DNA from: Rhodospirillaceae bacterium UBA4479
GTDB lineage: Bacteria > Pseudomonadota > Alphaproteobacteria > Rhodospirillales > Casp-alpha2
Assembly (NCBI GenBank): GCA_002389175.1
Contig: DGNZ01000127.1
Coordinates: forward strand, 1-6,090
Direction of reading: 5' to 3'
DNA length: 6,090 nt
Shown here: one piece after another, positions 5,795 to 6,090 of the stretch
How the letters are laid out: every line of letters begins with the position of its first letter
Numbering within the stretch: position 1 is the first letter of the stretch
Made by a program: the position numbers and the translations under genes
Notes under the pieces: generated by a model
What the model saw: the letters and a program-made list of their open reading frames with translations, nothing else
Told to the model about the DNA's origin: nothing
Databases searched by the model: none

Positions 5795-5908
5795 CGTGGG
5801 TCTAACGAAGCCTGTAAAACCGCTACACCCTTTAATCCGACACTTAAAAGTATCACAAAAAACCATTTTATACAGCATTATCGGCGGATTCGTTCGCTTT
5901 TGACGTTA

Positions 5909-6090
5909 TTACGTTGAGAGATCAGCATCCGCCCATTTCAAGTTTCCAACATACCGTTGTGCGGGTTTTCCGTCCCCGTCCATCGCCAGTAGATGAAGCC
6001 AATGATTATCAAACAAGTTCCTGACATCCTCATGACGTTCCAGAATATCGGTCATTGCTTCAATCGGGGCTTCGATGCAGACCGTCAATC
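5909..6090 (-). CDS. dabA: C-terminal 59 codons of a DUF2309/DabA-family inorganic carbon transporter subunit, cut by the right edge
   Basis: Translating the minus strand from 6088 gives 59 residues starting LTVCIEAPIEAMTDIL and ending ADADLST, then tandem stops TAATAA (5906-5911). The pattern IEAP, about 10 residues, RHEDVRNLFDNHWLHLLAMD, and a final aromatic-rich stretch with a Trp (RYVGNLKW) fits the C-terminus of DUF2309 proteins as I remember it. DabA, a zinc protein related to beta-carbonic anhydrases, works with the membrane protein DabB (NuoL-like) to accumulate dissolved inorganic carbon. DabA proteins are about 800-1000 aa, so over 90% is outside, including all metal ligands. The identification rests on a short tail recalled from memory. 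If right, dabB should lie nearby to the right. The gene ends 126 nt before mlaA; no clear hairpin terminator is seen, so read-through is possible. Confidence 0.68.
   Translation of the reverse strand, partial: LTVCIEAPIEAMTDILERHEDVRNLFDNHWLHLLAMDGDGKPAQRYVGNLKWADADLST

Noticed and set aside
5783..5878. 32-codon N-terminal extension of the mlaA frame
   Set aside because: It is Cys- and Lys-rich, does not resemble a signal peptide, and a full AGGAGG sits right before the internal ATG pair.

Overview
The window looks like chromosomal core sequence of an alphaproteobacterium with mid-range base composition. The basis is gene content and order: an rlpA, D-Ala-D-Ala carboxypeptidase and tmk run, an MltB-type transglycosylase with a C-terminal peptidoglycan-binding domain, and a MlaA homologue. 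The exact order cannot be fixed by eye; a Rhodospirillales-like lineage is only a guess. Every gene I can support reads on the minus strand, so transcription runs from the right edge to the left edge. I see no insertion sequence, prophage, CRISPR array, tRNA or rRNA.

Right edge (5909-6090): the last 59 codons of a large gene that resembles the C-terminus of the DUF2309/DabA inorganic-carbon uptake family, ending in a tandem TAATAA stop. Next (5003-5782): a MlaA/VacJ outer-membrane lipid-asymmetry protein with a strong AGGAGG ribosome binding site. Its signal peptide has no usable lipobox. The longest non-coding stretch (4769-5002, 234 bp) follows. It holds a candidate sigma-70 promoter with a perfect TATAAT and a possible folded leader just before the next start codon.

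Left of it lies a probable five-gene transcription unit: an ElyC/YdcF-type DUF218 membrane protein (3971-4768), a secreted MltB-family lytic transglycosylase (2730-3941, TTG start), the lipoprotein RlpA with a SPOR domain (1639-2634), a PBP5-type DD-carboxypeptidase (409-1596), and the N-terminal 131 codons of thymidylate kinase (1-393, GTG start). Gaps are 29, 95, 42 and 15 nt. Four of the five act on or around peptidoglycan: a probable lipid-carrier or envelope factor, two glycan-strand-cleaving enzymes (one with a septal SPOR domain), and a stem-peptide trimming enzyme. tmk is the housekeeping gene at the end of the run and probably continues into holB outside the window.

The most unusual non-coding signal is in the two gaps flanking rlpA. 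The mltB-rlpA gap has a perfect 18-bp palindrome inside a 9-bp inverted repeat that includes the mltB stop codon. Pieces of that sequence recur in the same order in the rlpA-dac gap. I do not see an undescribed multi-gene system here; the coding content is recognisable envelope housekeeping.
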